Part shown: positions 8,844-18,175 of the stretch, in pieces | Layout: each line of letters starts with the position of its first letter | How positions within the stretch are numbered: position 1 is the first letter of the stretch | NCBI GenBank assembly: GCA_021776435.1 | Contig: JAJFFW010000111.1 | Coordinates: forward strand, 1 to 41,474 | DNA length: 41,474 nt | Reading direction: 5' to 3' | Origin: Parvularculaceae bacterium | Lineage (GTDB): Bacteria; Pseudomonadota; Alphaproteobacteria; Caulobacterales; Parvularculaceae | The notes under the pieces: model-generated | The model's input: the letters and a program-made list of their open reading frames with translations, nothing else | What the model was told of the DNA's origin: nothing | Database searches by the model: none | Translations under genes and position numbers: made by a program

Positions 8844-10794
8844 GTTTTGCGCGATAGTGTTCTCAGTAGTAATCGCTGCGCAACTCATCGGCCGCAGTGC
8901 AAGCGCACAGGAGAATTGCGGTGCAGCTCTTAATCTTGAAGACGCGGATATTCGCGAGGTCGTTGATGAGATTGCCTTGCGGAGCGGTCGGAAGTTCGTT
9001 CTTGATCCACGCGTGCAGGGTCGCGTCACCATCAAATCAGGTACAGAAACGGGGCTATGTGCTGACGAGGCGTGGGAGCTCTTTCAGGCGGCGCTTCGAG
9101 CTGTCGGCTTCACGGCTGCACCAATTAGCGGCAATAGTTATCGTATTGTCCCGGTGCAGGAGGGGGCCCGGACAGGTGGTGCTGTCGGTGAGGGGGAAAG
9201 CGGCGATATCGTTACGGAAATTGTGCGCCTAAGACATATAGACGCCCGTGAAGCGGCGGCGAACCTGTCGCAAATTATGGGGGAGCGTGGCGTCGTCGCA
9301 CCAGTTCGTAGTGGGAATGCAGTCATACTTGTTGATACGTCTGAAAATATCGTGCGTCTACGGAATGTATTGAAGGAGATCGACCGTGACACATCGATCT
9401 TCCGAACGATCCCGCTTAATCATGCTTCTGCCGCTGAGGTGGCGCATGTTCTATCCGGACTGGCTCAGGAATTGTCCGAGGAGGGCGGGCAGCGCGCACG
9501 CGTGAGCATTGTGCCGGTCGAGGCGTCAAACAGTATCTTGTTGCGCGCCGAACCGGTGATGGTCAATCGCCTTACAGATGTGGTGGGAGAACTTGACCGT
9601 ATCGGTGAAGCGAAATCGGATCTATCTGTCATATATTTGAACCATTCGGATGCGGAAGAGATGGCGGTATTGCTACGCGAGTTGGCCACCGCAAACGAAA
9701 ATGATGAGGTGGCGTTGCGGCGGCAGGCGTCGATCTCTTTTCATAAACCCACCAATTCGATAATCATCAGCGGCGATGCGACGACGCAACGTATGTTGGA
9801 GAGTGTCGTATTGCAGCTTGATGTTCGCCGCGCGCAGGTTCTTGTTGAGGCGATCATTGTTGAAGTCTCAGAAAGCACGGCCAGCGAACTCGGGATCCAG
9901 TATTTTATTTCCGGCAGTGAAGGCAGCCGGGTTCCTTTCTCAACCACGAATTTCGCGAGCGCCCGACCGAATATTCTCGCAGCTGCTGGTGCGGCGATCT
10001 TGGATGGCCGAGACGAGGATTCCCCGATTGGCCAGGCCGGAGAGACTCTTGCAGATGCTGCGTTGAGTTCTCTTCTAGGGATTAATGGATTTGGATTAGG
10101 TGGGGCCGGAAGAACTAGTGACGGAACGTTGTTCGGCGCGATACTTACCGCCATCAAGCAGGACGATACGTCCAATGTTCTGTCGACGCCCTCGGTCGTC
10201 ACGCTCGATAATCAGCTTGCGACGCTTTCGGTCGGACAGGAGATTCCGATTACAACGGGTGAAGCGGTTGGTGATAATTTTTCTAACGCTTTTCGGACAG
10301 TCTCGCGTGAAAATGTCGGCGTCATTCTTGAGGTCACTCCGCAAATTAATGAGGGAGGCACGGTCACTCTTGAAATCAGGCAGGAGACATCAAGCGTTGA
10401 TAGACAGATTATCTCAACGTCCACCGATCTCATCACCAATAAACGTGAGATCCAAACCACGGCGCTTGTGGATGACGGTGATATATTGGTGATCGGTGGT
10501 TTGATCGATGATCAACGATTTAATCGCGAAGACAAGGTGCCGGTGCTTGGCGACATACCGATTGTTGGAAACCTTTTTAAAACAACGGCGCGCTCGAAGG
10601 ATCGCAGAAACCTGATGGTTTTTATTCGCCCAACGATCCTTCGCGACCGAGAAAGCGCGGCAGCCGCGACGCGCAAAAAATTAGATTATATCCGGGCGCG
10701 CGAGATACTCTATTATGGCAATCCTGCTTCTGAGCTTGATCGCCTCATCGATCAGGTGACAGGAGCCGACAACGTCGATGAGGGCGGCCAATGA
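8818..10794 (+). CDS. gspD: Type II secretion system secretin GspD
   Basis: This outer-membrane secretin of about 658 residues forms the exit pore. A signal peptide (ending around SASAQ) is followed by the N0 domain (CGAALNLEDADIREVVDEI), N1-N3 repeats (IVRLRHIDAREAAANLSQIM, TIPLNHASAAEVAHVLSGL, VIYLNHSDAEEMAVLL) and the C-terminal secretin domain. The latter ends with the signature VPVLGDIPIVGNLFKTTA...NLMVFIRPTI. Several ATG codons (8818, 8821, 8827, 8833, 8836) precede the hydrophobic core. All lie inside the 3' end of gspC, so translation is probably coupled and the exact start is uncertain. No pilotin-binding S-domain tail is obvious. Confidence 0.96.
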   Translation: MMRMTMMRKFCAIVFSVVIAAQLIGRSASAQENCGAALNLEDADIREVVDEIALRSGRKFVLDPRVQGRVTIKSGTETGLCADEAWELFQAALRAVGFTAAPISGNSYRIVPVQEGARTGGAVGEGESGDIVTEIVRLRHIDAREAAANLSQIMGERGVVAPVRSGNAVILVDTSENIVRLRNVLKEIDRDTSIFRTIPLNHASAAEVAHVLSGLAQELSEEGGQRARVSIVPVEASNSILLRAEPVMVNRLTDVVGELDRIGEAKSDLSVIYLNHSDAEEMAVLLRELATANENDEVALRRQASISFHKPTNSIIISGDATTQRMLESVVLQLDVRRAQVLVEAIIVEVSESTASELGIQYFISGSEGSRVPFSTTNFASARPNILAAAGAAILDGRDEDSPIGQAGETLADAALSSLLGINGFGLGGAGRTSDGTLFGAILTAIKQDDTSNVLSTPSVVTLDNQLATLSVGQEIPITTGEAVGDNFSNAFRTVSRENVGVILEVTPQINEGGTVTLEIRQETSSVDRQIISTSTDLITNKREIQTTALVDDGDILVIGGLIDDQRFNREDKVPVLGDIPIVGNLFKTTARSKDRRNLMVFIRPTILRDRESAAAATRKKLDYIRAREILYYGNPASELDRLIDQVTGADNVDEGGQ

Positions 10795-12296
10795 GCGAGG
10801 CAAGCACCACAACACACCGGCGGCTGACCTATAGTTTTGCCAAGGAGCACGGGTTGATCGTGCTGGATGACACGGCGCATCCCGCGGTGATTGGCGCCCG
10901 TGGAGAACCCGATCCATGGGCGCTTATCGAAGCGCGCCGGGTTGTCGATGCTCCGATCGTTGTGGAGGAAATGCCCGGTGACGCGTTTGAAAGACGGCTT
11001 TCGGAAATCTACGCGGTCAGCGGAATCGATGCGGATGCTTTAGGGCTGGCGAATGAAGAGATTGACCTCGCCTCGCTTGCGGAAGGGTTACCGCAGACGG
11101 CTGATCTACTCGATTCGCAGGATGACGCGCCGGTCATTCGGCTCATTAACGCGATGATCGCTGAGGCTGTTAAATTAAAAGCTTCCGACATCCACATAGA
11201 GCCCTTTGAAAAAGTGCTTTCCATTCGATTGCGTATTGATGGCGTGCTTCGAGAGGTTCTTGCTCTGCCATCGCGTATGACGCCTGTATTAACCTCGCGC
11301 GTGAAAGTCATGGCGCGACTGGATATCGCAGAAAAGCGTATTCCGCAGGATGGTCGTATCTCTCTCTCCTTCGGCGCAAAAACCGTCGATGTACGAGTAT
11401 CGACCCTGCCGTCACGCTTCGGTGAACGCGTGGTAATGCGTATTCTTGATAAAGAGGAAGCACACCTCGACCTCGATGCGCTTGGCATGCCTGCGCAAAC
11501 GCTTATTCGTTTCCGTCAAGTATTGAAGCGATCAAACGGCGTCATTCTTATCACTGGGCCCACTGGTTCAGGAAAAACCACGACGTTATATGCGGCGTTA
11601 AGCCTGTTGAATGATCCCGGTAGGAATATTTTGACCGTCGAAGATCCGGTCGAATACGCCATCGGCGGGATAGGCCAAACCCAGATTAATCCGAAAGTGG
11701 GAATGACTTTCGCAGCAGGTCTTCGCGCCATTCTGCGACAAGATCCCGATGTGGTTATGGTCGGTGAAATCCGTGACGGCGAGACGGCTGAAATCGCTAT
11801 ACAAGCGGCGCTGACGGGCCATCTTGTGCTGTCGACGGTACATACGAATTCTGCTGTTGGCGCGGTCACTCGTTTACGGGATATGGGGGCTGAACCGTTT
11901 CTTCTGTCGTCAACAATTACCGGTGTGCTTGCTCAACGGCTCGTTCGCCGTCTGTGTCCTGCGTGTAAAATCTCAGCCCAAGCAACGGAGGGAGAATGTA
12001 AGGTCATGGGTGTGTCATCCCAAGCGCCCATAATCATCTATCACCCCAAAGGGTGCGGGCGATGCGGACAATCTGGTTATGAAGGGCGTATGGGAATCTA
12101 TGAGTTGATTGTCAGCGACGATAAATTGAAATCCTGCATCCATGATGACGCGAGTGAAAAAACGCTTGCAGAACATGCCTTTCGTGATGCCGACACTCTT
12201 GCAGTTTGTGGTTTTCAGCGTGTCCGTGAAGGATTAACGTCGATTGAAGAGGTGCTGCGAGTCGTTTGCCAGGAGGAGGAAGATGCCCTCCTTTGA
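10791..12296 (+). CDS. gspE: Type II secretion system ATPase GspE
   Basis: This 501-residue cytoplasmic hexameric ATPase drives pseudopilus assembly. It has Walker A GPTGSGKTTT, an Asp box, Walker B in DPDVVMVGEIRDGETA and the His box LSTVHTNSA. A tetracysteine zinc motif is present (CPAC about 60 residues from CGRC). An N1E-like domain occupies the first 100 residues. Start ATG overlaps the gspD stop by four bases (ATGA). Its length matches the family. Acts with GspF and GspL at the inner membrane. Confidence 0.97.
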   Translation: MSEASTTTHRRLTYSFAKEHGLIVLDDTAHPAVIGARGEPDPWALIEARRVVDAPIVVEEMPGDAFERRLSEIYAVSGIDADALGLANEEIDLASLAEGLPQTADLLDSQDDAPVIRLINAMIAEAVKLKASDIHIEPFEKVLSIRLRIDGVLREVLALPSRMTPVLTSRVKVMARLDIAEKRIPQDGRISLSFGAKTVDVRVSTLPSRFGERVVMRILDKEEAHLDLDALGMPAQTLIRFRQVLKRSNGVILITGPTGSGKTTTLYAALSLLNDPGRNILTVEDPVEYAIGGIGQTQINPKVGMTFAAGLRAILRQDPDVVMVGEIRDGETAEIAIQAALTGHLVLSTVHTNSAVGAVTRLRDMGAEPFLLSSTITGVLAQRLVRRLCPACKISAQATEGECKVMGVSSQAPIIIYHPKGCGRCGQSGYEGRMGIYELIVSDDKLKSCIHDDASEKTLAEHAFRDADTLAVCGFQRVREGLTSIEEVLRVVCQEEEDALL

Positions 12297-13497
12297 ATAT
12301 GATGCGCTCGATGCTCGAGGCCGCGTACGTCGCGGCATGATCACGGCGGAGACAGCCCGTTCGGCGCGGCAGGAACTGCGTCGGCTGAAGCTGACGCCAG
12401 TTGATATTTCTTCTCCCCGGCAGGAAACCACCGGAGTGAAGAACGCAGGCCGCGTAAGCCGTATCTCCAGTGGCGCATTGGTCTCGACGACTCGTCAGCT
12501 CGCGGTTCTGATCGGTGCATCAACGCCCCTGGAAGAGGCGTTGAGCGTAGTGGCGCTGCAGTCAGAAAATGTGAATGTTAGAAAAAGGTTACTCATTGTT
12601 CGTGAACGCGTTATGGAAGGTTGGCAGTTGTCTGACGCTCTCGGCGAGGATCCGCATTCTTTTTCGGAACTTTATCGTGCAGTCGTGGCGGCGGGCGAAT
12701 CTTCTGGCGACCTCGCCGGGGTCTTGGATCGTCTGGCGACAATGCTGGAGAAAAACCGGTCAATGCAAAATAAGGCCATTGGCGCGCTTGTATATCCAGC
12801 GGCCTTGATCTTGATTGCAGGCGGAGTAGTTACCGCGTTGATGACGCAGGTCGTACCGAGGATCATAGAACAGTTTAACTCCTTCGGCGCCGAACTGCCG
12901 CTCATCACCAGAATTGTTGTTTCAATCTCTGATTTCCTTGGCGCTTACGGAATCTATTTGTTGATATGTCTTTTTGCGCTCACTGCGCTTTTCTGGTGGT
13001 CGATGAAACTTCCGGCAACCAAGCGAGAAATCGACCGGCGCCTACTCGGTCTTCCCTTGATGGGAAAACTTTTGCGCGGTCTTGATGGGGCGCGTTTTGC
13101 GCGTACGCTTTCTACATTATTTTCAGGTGGCGCGCCTTTGCTTGAGAGTCTTGAGGGTGCGCGCCGAACGATTGCGAACAGCTACATGCGCGATAAACTC
13201 GGCGGGACAATTTCTATGGTGCGTGAGGGCGCGTCGGTCTCAGCCGCACTCAAACGCACGGGGGTCCTGCCGCCGATGATGGCGCCTATGATTGCCGCGG
13301 GCGAGCGGAGCGGCGTCATGCCGTCTATGCTCGATAAAACGGCGCTGCAGCTTGAAGAAGAGTTCGACGCAGCTTCCACCATCGTACTCCGCCTGCTTGA
13401 GCCAGCGATTATAATCATGATGGGCGGCGTTATACTTGTTATCGTGGTTTCAATTCTTTTGCCGATTCTACAGCTTAACAGTCTCGCCGCGGGCTGA
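12283..13497 (+). CDS. gspF: Type II secretion system inner-membrane platform protein GspF
   Basis: This 404-residue polytopic membrane protein has two repeated T2SSF domains (about 70-195 and 275-395). Its three membrane segments are near 170-195 (ALVYPAALILIAGGVVTALM), 220-245 and 375-400 (IIIMMGGVILVIVVSILLPI). The ATG at 12283 was chosen because AGGAGG lies seven bases upstream and the protein then begins with the canonical MPSFEYDALDARGR. It overlaps the end of gspE by 14 bases. Works with the GspE ATPase as the assembly platform. Confidence 0.96.
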   Translation: MPSFEYDALDARGRVRRGMITAETARSARQELRRLKLTPVDISSPRQETTGVKNAGRVSRISSGALVSTTRQLAVLIGASTPLEEALSVVALQSENVNVRKRLLIVRERVMEGWQLSDALGEDPHSFSELYRAVVAAGESSGDLAGVLDRLATMLEKNRSMQNKAIGALVYPAALILIAGGVVTALMTQVVPRIIEQFNSFGAELPLITRIVVSISDFLGAYGIYLLICLFALTALFWWSMKLPATKREIDRRLLGLPLMGKLLRGLDGARFARTLSTLFSGGAPLLESLEGARRTIANSYMRDKLGGTISMVREGASVSAALKRTGVLPPMMAPMIAAGERSGVMPSMLDKTALQLEEEFDAASTIVLRLLEPAIIIMMGGVILVIVVSILLPILQLNSLAAG

Positions 13498-13512
13498 ACC
13501 TGGAGCATCAAA

Positions 13513-13980
13513 ATGTGTGAACACGATCGAATAATTACGCGAGAAAAACAATCGCAACGGGGAGTTACGCTGGTTGAGTTACTTGTCGTGCTGGCGATCC
13601 TCGCCTTCATTTCGGCGATCGTGGTGGTCAATATTTTACCTGAGCGAGATCGGGCGGCTGTGCGAAAGGCGCGTATCGATGTTGGTATTATTGAGAGCGC
13701 CCTAGATCAGTATAGATTGGATATGATGGTTTATCCGACAACAGAGCAAGGCCTTCAGGCGTTAGTGAGCGCCCCAGCGAATACGCCGAGGATAGATTGG
13801 TACCGTCCCGGTGGATATTTCCGCGGCAGTGTTCCGCTAGATCCCTGGGGTGCGCCTTACCAATACCGTTATCCGGGTGAACGAGGCGTTGTGGATGTTT
13901 TCTCTTATGGCGCCGACGGCGAACAAGGCGGTGACGGACTGAATGCGGACATCGGAAATTGGCCAGAAAACGACTCATAA
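13513..13980 (+). CDS. gspG: Major pseudopilin GspG
   Basis: This 155-residue major pseudopilin carries the prepilin peptidase site G^VTLVE followed by a hydrophobic helix (LLVVLAILAFISAIVVVN). The +5 Glu is present. The C-terminal half has the conserved calcium-binding loop region, including DPWGAPYQYRYPG and the terminal GADGEQGGDGLNADIGNW. The unprocessed leader is a rather long hydrophilic 17-residue stretch. The ATG has a GGAG element upstream. Cleavage requires a GspO/PilD peptidase that is not encoded here. Confidence 0.97.
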   Translation: MCEHDRIITREKQSQRGVTLVELLVVLAILAFISAIVVVNILPERDRAAVRKARIDVGIIESALDQYRLDMMVYPTTEQGLQALVSAPANTPRIDWYRPGGYFRGSVPLDPWGAPYQYRYPGERGVVDVFSYGADGEQGGDGLNADIGNWPENDS

Positions 13981-14489
13981 CGGTATGGCGAGGGAGCGCG
14001 GGCTTTACTCTCATTGAGGTGCTGCTTGTGCTTGGCGTGCTCGCTATGACGGCGACGATCGTTGTACTGAATGCGCCCCCGAGCCGTAATGCCGCGCAAG
14101 AAGAGGCTGAAACTTTCGCCGCGCGTCTTCAAAAGGGGATGGATGACGCTCTTTTCTCGGGTAAGCCGATCCGTATGGAGATCGATTCGCAAGGTTATCG
14201 CTTTGCTCATTTCGAGAATCGAAGATGGCGCGTTAAAGATGATCCTGCTCTTCGGGAGGCGTCGTTTAAGGGTAGTGTTATTATCAAGATCGAAGCGGAG
14301 CAAGCGGCAATAAAGAATGTCCAGATGCTCGACGGCGATATGGTGGAGGCGCAGAAGAAACATTTTGTCCACCTTGATCCGATCGGTGTCTCAACACCGG
14401 TTACAGTACGCTTCGGAAACATTCCTGAGCAGGTGACCGTCGTTTTGTCTGGCAATGGCAAGATAAGGGTGGTGCGCGATGACAACTGA
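13959..14489 (+). CDS. gspH: Minor pseudopilin GspH
   Basis: This 176-residue minor pseudopilin has a peptidase site G^FTLIE after a 15-residue basic leader, then a hydrophobic helix (VLLVLGVLAMTATIVVL). The rest is a GspH-like globular domain. The start is a TTG at 13959, because no ATG or GTG in frame precedes the cleavage site. The start lies 22 bases inside gspG, suggesting coupled translation. Function: part of the pseudopilus tip complex. Confidence 0.9.
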   Translation: MARKRLITVWRGSAGFTLIEVLLVLGVLAMTATIVVLNAPPSRNAAQEEAETFAARLQKGMDDALFSGKPIRMEIDSQGYRFAHFENRRWRVKDDPALREASFKGSVIIKIEAEQAAIKNVQMLDGDMVEAQKKHFVHLDPIGVSTPVTVRFGNIPEQVTVVLSGNGKIRVVRDDN

Positions 14490-14850
14490 TGAGTATGCGC
14501 AGAAAGGAATGACTTTGGTGGAGGTGTTGGTCGCATTGGCCATACTCGGCCTCACTGTCGGTTCGGTGTTCCAACTGATAGGTCAAACGGCACGGTTCAT
14601 TTCCGTATCTGAAGAGCGACTTCTGGCGCGTATCATTGTCGATAACGTGATGGTGGAAACACTGGCGCATCACGAACGGATAGAAGAGACGCAAACCTTG
14701 GCAGAGCTTGAATTTGGCGGCCAGCAATGGACGTATGAGCGCGATTTCGTTGCAACCGGTGTCCAGGGCATTTTCAGAGTCGATGTGCGTGTGCGGCCGT
14801 ATAATCGAGATCAGGTTCTCGCACATGCAACGACGTTGAAAGCGCAATAG
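14479..14850 (+). CDS. gspI: Minor pseudopilin GspI
   Basis: This 123-residue protein has leader MTTDEYAQKG followed by G^MTLVEVLVALAILGL, the class III signal with +5 Glu, and a T2SSI-type C-terminal domain. Its size is typical of GspI. It overlaps gspH by 11 bases. GspI is known to nucleate the GspI-J-K tip complex. Confidence 0.95.
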   Translation: MTTDEYAQKGMTLVEVLVALAILGLTVGSVFQLIGQTARFISVSEERLLARIIVDNVMVETLAHHERIEETQTLAELEFGGQQWTYERDFVATGVQGIFRVDVRVRPYNRDQVLAHATTLKAQ

Positions 14851-14852
14851 GT

Positions 14853-15524
14853 ATGATCAAAATTGCGCAAAGAGGGTTTAGCTTACCGGAAGTTTTGGTG
14901 GCGCTGTTTATTTTCTCGACGCTTGCCGCCGTTGGAGTTTATGCGCTCCGTCTGAGTGTTGATGCTCGTGATCAACTCGTCATGGCGGATGATAGATTAA
15001 AAGAATTTGAAACCGCAAGAGCGATTATCAGAGAGGACATGGCGCAAATCGCTTTGCGCCCGGTGCGCGACTCGTTTGGAGCGTCTGCAGGTCCCGCCTT
15101 TCAAGGGGGAAGTTTCTTGGCTCAAAATCCGCGACGCATCAGCGAGGAACGGCTACTGACGTTTGTGCGGCGGGGTTGGACTAACCCGGAATGGAGCGCT
15201 CCGCGATCCTCTTTGCAATATGTGGAATACGTCTTGCTGGATAATGCGTTAATACGGCGAGTTCGTCCGTATCTTGATGATGCTAGAAACCAAGATAGAC
15301 TAGATCGAACTCTATTATCCGACGTGTCATCATTGAGGGTTACTTTCTTGTTAGGAGAAGTATCCGGACGACTTGACTGGGTGGGAGGGTGGCCACAGTC
15401 CGCCAGCTCTACATCGGCCCCAACAGCGATAGATATGGCGATTGAGACCCAGCGTTTCGGAAAATTGCATCATCTATTTTGGATCGGGGATGTCGACCCG
15501 TTTGGGGAGCCAGAGAATGACTGA
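14853..15524 (+). CDS. gspJ: Minor pseudopilin GspJ
   Basis: This 223-residue minor pseudopilin begins MIKIAQRG^FSLPEVLVALFIF with +5 Glu. A long periplasmic domain follows, containing the usual GspJ pattern (QIALRPVRD, LTFVRRGWTNP, LQYVEYVLLDNALIRRV). Two bases separate it from gspI, and its end overlaps gspK by eight bases. It forms the tip complex with GspI and GspK. Confidence 0.95.
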   Translation: MIKIAQRGFSLPEVLVALFIFSTLAAVGVYALRLSVDARDQLVMADDRLKEFETARAIIREDMAQIALRPVRDSFGASAGPAFQGGSFLAQNPRRISEERLLTFVRRGWTNPEWSAPRSSLQYVEYVLLDNALIRRVRPYLDDARNQDRLDRTLLSDVSSLRVTFLLGEVSGRLDWVGGWPQSASSTSAPTAIDMAIETQRFGKLHHLFWIGDVDPFGEPEND

Positions 15525-16512
15525 CATCGCAAATTCCAGGCGCCAAAAAGGCGCGGCGCTGATCATCGTTCTTCTCCTGGTCGCCACATTGGCTTTCATC
15601 GTTCTCGCGATCAGCCAACAAACTGCGATTGCGACGCGGCGCAGTCTAAATGCTGATGCGCGAAGTGAGCTTTTTTGGCGTGAAATTGGTGTGGAAGCGT
15701 TGACGGTTAGAATGCTGGAGACGGCGCTTGAATTAAACAGTCAAAAAGTCACGCTGGATAGCGAATTATTTACGACGCCGTTCCATCTTCCGATGGAAGA
15801 TGGGGCAGGTCGGATTCGGTTTGAAGATCTTACAACCTGCTTCAATGTAAATAGCCTCGTGGTGGAGGACGATACAGGACGGTTGAAGCGCAATGAAAAT
15901 TCCGAGTCCGAATTTACGGCATTGTTGGAAAGTATAAATCTGGGAGCTGGACGGTCGGCTTCGATTGCCGCCACAATCATCGATTGGATCGACAATGATG
16001 GGCAAACCTTGTCAGGCGGCGCGGAGGATGGTTTTTATACCGCTTTGCCCGCACCTTATCGTACCGGGGGAGCATTACTCGCTGATATTGGTGAAATGCG
16101 TGCGATGAAAGGTGTTGCGCAGAGTATTTTTGAGGACTTGCGTCCATTTCTCTGTGTGCTTCCCGATAGCGAACCATCGCGTATGAATATCAATCTTATG
16201 ACGCCTGCCCATGCGCCCCTGCTTGTGGGGCTGTTGGAAGGTGAAATCAATCGTAATGAAGCGTCCAACATAATCGCACAACGCCCACCTGGCGGATTCG
16301 GTTCCGAAGCCGATTTTATACAATCAGTTGAAAAACTGTCAGACAATCTCCCCGAAGGGTTCCAACAGAGAGTCGCATTGACATCACAATATTATAAAGC
16401 CGACGCAACGTTGACATATGGGTCTTCGCAGACGGAATTAACAATGAAGTTTCGTGTTGATGAGGGCGGCAAAGTGCGAATTTTTGCGCGTCATTTCGGA
16501 GTAGAACAATGA
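15517..16512 (+). CDS. gspK: Minor pseudopilin GspK
   Basis: This 331-residue large minor pseudopilin sits at the tip of the pseudopilus. The ATG at 15517 with GGGGAG upstream gives the short leader MTDIANSRRQKG and then AALIIVLLLVATLAFIVLA. As known for GspK, the +5 residue is not Glu (Ile here). The large helical domain shows the family pattern TCFNVNSLV, IIDWIDND and MNINLMTPA. Earlier in-frame start codons inside gspJ give no sensible leader and were rejected. Overlaps gspJ by eight bases. Confidence 0.95.
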   Translation: MTDIANSRRQKGAALIIVLLLVATLAFIVLAISQQTAIATRRSLNADARSELFWREIGVEALTVRMLETALELNSQKVTLDSELFTTPFHLPMEDGAGRIRFEDLTTCFNVNSLVVEDDTGRLKRNENSESEFTALLESINLGAGRSASIAATIIDWIDNDGQTLSGGAEDGFYTALPAPYRTGGALLADIGEMRAMKGVAQSIFEDLRPFLCVLPDSEPSRMNINLMTPAHAPLLVGLLEGEINRNEASNIIAQRPPGGFGSEADFIQSVEKLSDNLPEGFQQRVALTSQYYKADATLTYGSSQTELTMKFRVDEGGKVRIFARHFGVEQ

Positions 16513-17702
16513 CTGGAAGTTATTTTCTGCTCCTCGGTTGGTCTCCCGACGATTCCATCCGTTGGGCTAGTACAAGAGATGGCGCAGTTACTGAATCGGG
16601 CCAATATAAGAATGCGGAAGACCTTCTGTCCTTCCGCGCGCTACTGACCGATGGTGACAAGGTTGTTGCGATTCTGCCTGGTGAGCAGGTCGTTTCACGC
16701 TTAATCGCTTCGCCACCGCGGAATGTTCATAAATTTTTGGCGGCGGCAAAATACCTTCTTGAAGATAACCTCGGCGAGTCGCTGGATGAAATCCATATCG
16801 TCACTTCGATGATGGGAAAAAAAGGGGTGGTGGTCGCGACAAAAGACTGCGTAATGGAAAGATGGATCCAGACATTTAAACATCTTGATTTTATGCCCGA
16901 CGTTATTGCGCCGGACTATTTTTGCCTACCGATAAATGATGGGAAGCCAACACTGCTCTTTGATGAGGGCCGAATAAGTGTTGGATTCGGCGACCACGGA
17001 TTCTCCATTGAGAACAATCTCGCGAAGCGGGTTTTGCCACTTACTTTCGCGAAAGTATCTCTCGACGACATTAATGTCTTTGGTTCATGTGGGCCGAATG
17101 GAGAGGGCGTCGAATGGGTGGCGGGAATGAAGGAGCCACTCACAACTATGGAATTATTAGCGCTGTACGCGCGCGGTATACATCAGTCCCCCACAGTCAA
17201 TCTGTTGCAGGGGAAATATAAAACGCGCCGATCCTGGAGCGATGGTTTGGCTGTTTGGCGCAGGGCGGGAGCATTGGTTGCCTCTCTTCTGGTGCTCTTT
17301 CTCGCCTGGTTCGTTGCAGACGGCGTACGTGATCTCCGCGTAGCGGCAACACTAGAGTCCCGGGCGACGGCTCTGCATGCTAAAACGTTCCCCGATGCTG
17401 CGATTGACGATCCGCGCGCCCACGCACGCACGCTGTTAGCTGCAGATCGTCGCATGAGTTTCGTCATGCTTTCGACCCTGGCGACTGAAGCAATTGCGGA
17501 AGCGAAACACGTAAGAATTGAACGTCTCCGTTATGACAGGTCGCGCGGGCAATTCGTCATGAGTGTAAGGAGTTCACAAGACAATCACATTGAGACGTTT
17601 CGTGAGGCGCTTCTGGCGCGTGGCGTTACGGCGGTAGACAGTGGGGGCTATCGTCGCGCTGGAGAGGATTGGGTTGGTGATATGGTGGTGAGACTGCCAT
17701 GA
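16509..17702 (+). CDS. gspL: Type II secretion system protein GspL
   Basis: This 397-residue bitopic inner-membrane protein recruits the GspE ATPase. A cytoplasmic actin-like domain (about 1-245) is followed by one membrane helix (about 255-277, GALVASLLVLFLAWFVADGV). A ferredoxin-like periplasmic domain (about 320-397) follows. Sequence similarity to model GspL proteins is weak, so the call leans on size, topology and its exact position between gspK and gspM. It overlaps both neighbours by four bases (ATGA). Confidence 0.9.
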   Translation: MTGSYFLLLGWSPDDSIRWASTRDGAVTESGQYKNAEDLLSFRALLTDGDKVVAILPGEQVVSRLIASPPRNVHKFLAAAKYLLEDNLGESLDEIHIVTSMMGKKGVVVATKDCVMERWIQTFKHLDFMPDVIAPDYFCLPINDGKPTLLFDEGRISVGFGDHGFSIENNLAKRVLPLTFAKVSLDDINVFGSCGPNGEGVEWVAGMKEPLTTMELLALYARGIHQSPTVNLLQGKYKTRRSWSDGLAVWRRAGALVASLLVLFLAWFVADGVRDLRVAATLESRATALHAKTFPDAAIDDPRAHARTLLAADRRMSFVMLSTLATEAIAEAKHVRIERLRYDRSRGQFVMSVRSSQDNHIETFREALLARGVTAVDSGGYRRAGEDWVGDMVVRLP

Positions 17703-18175
17703 AGGAATTTTGGGCTGAGCGTTCCGAGCGCGAACATATTTTGATAATACTTGCTCTCGTTGTTTTTACAGTGGGCGTTTGTTATTTCTTTATCATCACA
17801 CCTCTTGGGCAGTGGCGTGACGCCGCCGCAGGCAGGGAAGCACGCGCCGAAGCGTTCTATGCGCTTGTTGCGGAGGTCTCGGAATCCGGTATTAGCGAGA
17901 GGGAGGCGATTGGAGAACGAGAGAGAAATACACCTTTGCGAAATACGCTGATGCAAACAGCACGAACCAACGAAATCACTCTCAGCTTTGTCAATAGACG
18001 TACTGATGGATCAATTGAGGTCAGTGCAGAACAGAGTAATCCAGAAAATTTATTCTTATGGATGCGTGAGCTTGATGAGCGTTATGCAATTCAGATCATC
18101 ACTGCTGATATCGCACAAGCAAATGACCAAGGGTCACTTGTGCGTGCTCAGCTCGTATTTCAGCGAATGCAATGA
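17699..18175 (+). CDS. gspM: Type II secretion system protein GspM
   Basis: This 158-residue bitopic inner-membrane protein has a short cytoplasmic tail, one membrane helix (about 15-37, ILIILALVVFTVGVCYFFII) and a periplasmic domain with coiled and ferredoxin-like parts (LFLWMRELDERYAIQIITADIA). GspM pairs with GspL. The ATG overlaps the gspL stop by four bases and the end overlaps gspN in the same way. Confidence 0.92.
   Translation: MKEFWAERSEREHILIILALVVFTVGVCYFFIITPLGQWRDAAAGREARAEAFYALVAEVSESGISEREAIGERERNTPLRNTLMQTARTNEITLSFVNRRTDGSIEVSAEQSNPENLFLWMRELDERYAIQIITADIAQANDQGSLVRAQLVFQRMQ

Noticed and set aside
15442-15516. Upstream start for gspK
   Set aside because: It would place 25 residues before the natural pseudopilin leader and lies inside gspJ; the ATG at 15517 has a good ribosome site.
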